DNA of 5,425 nucleotides from an uncultured Dictyoglomus sp. (GTDB taxonomy: Bacteria > Dictyoglomota > Dictyoglomia > Dictyoglomales > Dictyoglomaceae): assembly GCA_938039765.1 (NCBI GenBank), contig CALHTV010000151.1, forward strand, positions 1 to 5,425, written 5' to 3'. A model generated the notes under the pieces. It searched no databases, was not told the origin of the DNA, and was given only the letters and a program-made list of their open reading frames with translations. Position numbers and translations under genes: made by a program. Positions 4,157-5,425 of the stretch are shown one piece after another (position 1 is the stretch's first letter; the number at the start of each line of letters is the position of its first letter).

Positions 4157-5425
4157 GAGAGGAATTATTAGGACTTCCTATAGACTTAATAGAGAAAAAG
4201 ATTAAAGAATATAATTTTTCTCCACGGTTATCGAACATTGGCTATGTAAAAGGTGTAGGAGATGGGGTTGCTGAGATTAGTCTTCTAAATTTTGCCTTTG
4301 TAGGAGAATTAGTAGTATTTGAGTCTGGGATTGAGGGAATGGTCTTAAGTTTAAAAGAAAATTCTGTAGGAGTTATTCTTTTTGGTAAGGATGAATATAT
4401 AAAAGAGGGAGACATAGTTTATTCTACAAGAAAGATTTTACAGGTTCCTACAGGAAATGGATTTTTAGGTAGAGTGATAGATCCTTTAGGAAATCCTATA
4501 GATAATGGAGGAATAATCTTTCCTGAGACTTATATGCCTATTGATCAGGAAGCTCCAAGTATTTTCGATAGAGATCCGGTAAAGGAGCCTTTATATACTG
4601 GAATAAGGACTATCGATGCTTTAATACCTATAGGTCATGGACAAAGAGAATTAATCTTAGGGGATAGACAAACAGGAAAAACCACAATCGCTATTGATAC
4701 TATAATCAATCAGAGAAATTATGGTACTATATGTATCTATGTTGCTATAGCTCAAAAAAGAACAAATATAGCTAGAATTGTTCAGACTTTAAGAGAGTAT
4801 AATGCTTTGTCTAATACTATCATTATTGCCACTTTTCCTGACGATCCTCCTGCTTTGAGATATGTTGCTCCTATGGCAGGATGTGCCATGGGAGAATATT
4901 TTATGAGGCAAGGTGAGAAAGTACTTGTGGTTTATGATGATCTTTCTAAACATGCAAATACTTATAGAGAAGTAGCTTTACTTTTAAAAAGGGTACCAGG
5001 AAGAGAAGCTTATCCAGGAGATATATTCTATTTACATGCTCATCTTTTAGAGAGAGCTGCAAAACTAAGTAAAAAAATTGGTGGTGGATCCTTGACTGCT
5101 TTACCAATTGCAGAAACACTAGCGGGAGAAATAGCTACATATATTCCTACAAACCTTATATCTATAACTGATGGACAAATATACTTGGATGCCTCCTTAT
5201 TTAATTTAGGAGTTAGACCTGCCATAAATGTAGGACTTTCAGTATCAAGGGTGGGAGGTTCTGCTCAACCAAAGGGAATGAGACAAGTGGCAGGAAGATT
5301 AAGATTAGATCTTGCTCAGTATAGAGAATATGCTATGTTTCTTGAATTTGGTACAGAGCTGGATATGGCTACTAAGAAAAAAATTGAAAGAGGAAAGAGA
5401 GTAGAGGAACTCCTTAAGCAGGATG
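4153..5425 (+). CDS. atpA: F1Fo-ATPase subunit alpha (3' end outside window)
   Basis: The first 424 residues of a protein of normally about 500 are present; the frame is open to the right edge. The order is an N-terminal helix (about 5-20), a beta-barrel domain (about 25-95), the nucleotide-binding domain (about 96-375) and the start of the C-terminal helical bundle. The P-loop is GDRQTGKT (170-177), whose Gln marks the non-catalytic alpha subunit and not beta. [10 protein letters not shown] (259-268) is the Walker B region, [22 protein letters not shown] (282-303) is the alpha signature, and [10 protein letters not shown] (363-372) carries R366, the arginine finger reaching into the catalytic site on beta. 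[11 protein letters not shown] (336-346) is also conserved. The ATG lies in a 4-base overlap with atpF, with AGAGG (4138-4142) ten bases upstream. Gamma, beta and epsilon genes are expected downstream of the window, but none is visible here. Confidence 0.97.
   Translation, partial: MREELLGLPIDLIEKKIKEYNFSPRLSNIGYVKGVGDGVAEISLLNFAFVGELVVFESGIEGMVLSLKENSVGVILFGKDEYIKEGDIVYSTRKILQVPTGNGFLGRVIDPLGNPIDNGGIIFPETYMPIDQEAPSIFDRDPVKEPLYTGIRTIDALIPIGHGQRELILGDRQTGKTTIAIDTIINQRNYGTICIYVAIAQKRTNIARIVQTLREYNALSNTIIIATFPDDPPALRYVAPMAGCAMGEYFMRQGEKVLVVYDDLSKHANTYREVALLLKRVPGREAYPGDIFYLHAHLLERAAKLSKKIGGGSLTALPIAETLAGEIATYIPTNLISITDGQIYLDASLFNLGVRPAINVGLSVSRVGGSAQPKGMRQVAGRLRLDLAQYREYAMFLEFGTELDMATKKKIERGKRVEELLKQD

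Noticed and set aside
5040..5225. Minus-strand open frame inside atpA
   Set aside because: It lies opposite highly conserved alpha-subunit sequence and has no motif of its own.

Overview
The window is a compact, single-direction (+ strand) stretch of AT-rich bacterial DNA with almost no non-coding space. Arginine is written mostly AGA/AGG, isoleucine is often ATA, TTG/GTG starts occur, and the proteins are rich in Lys, Glu and Ile. This suggests a low-GC, probably thermophilic anaerobe. A Dictyoglomus-like or Thermotogales-like source is my best guess, but it rests on composition and family resemblance only.

Region 1 (1-1937) holds housekeeping or RNA-related genes: the 3' tail of an unidentified gene, a complete zinc-dependent histone-deacetylase/AcuC-family protein, a GatB/YqeY-domain protein, and a TrmL-type SPOUT tRNA 2'-O-methyltransferase. 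They are packed with overlaps or short gaps, so co-transcription is likely.

Region 2 (1951-5425, running off the end) is the front of an F1Fo-ATPase operon in the order atpZ/Q-like, atpI-like, atpB (a), atpE (c), atpF (b, long form), atpA (alpha, partial). A good sigma70-type promoter (TTGAGA, 18 nt, TATAAT) lies in the 3' end of the methyltransferase gene. It would start transcription within about a base of the atpZ ATG, which suggests a leaderless mRNA for the operon.

Three aspects of the ATPase stand out. First, there is no atpH (delta) gene: the 245-residue b subunit carries a delta-C-terminal-like domain and its stop codon overlaps the atpA start. This matches the b subunit of the 'alternate' or N-type F1Fo-ATPases. 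Second, the c subunit has the Na+-ligand pattern (Gln28, Glu61-Thr62), so a Na+-coupled ring is predicted. Third, the neighbourhood differs from the usual N-ATPase order, because atpD-atpC do not precede the operon. It therefore looks like a mixture of N-type parts and standard-type layout. A perfect 12-bp inverted repeat inside atpI is an extra unexplained signal.

I see no RNA genes, mobile elements or CRISPR arrays, and no non-coding gap longer than about 30 bases.
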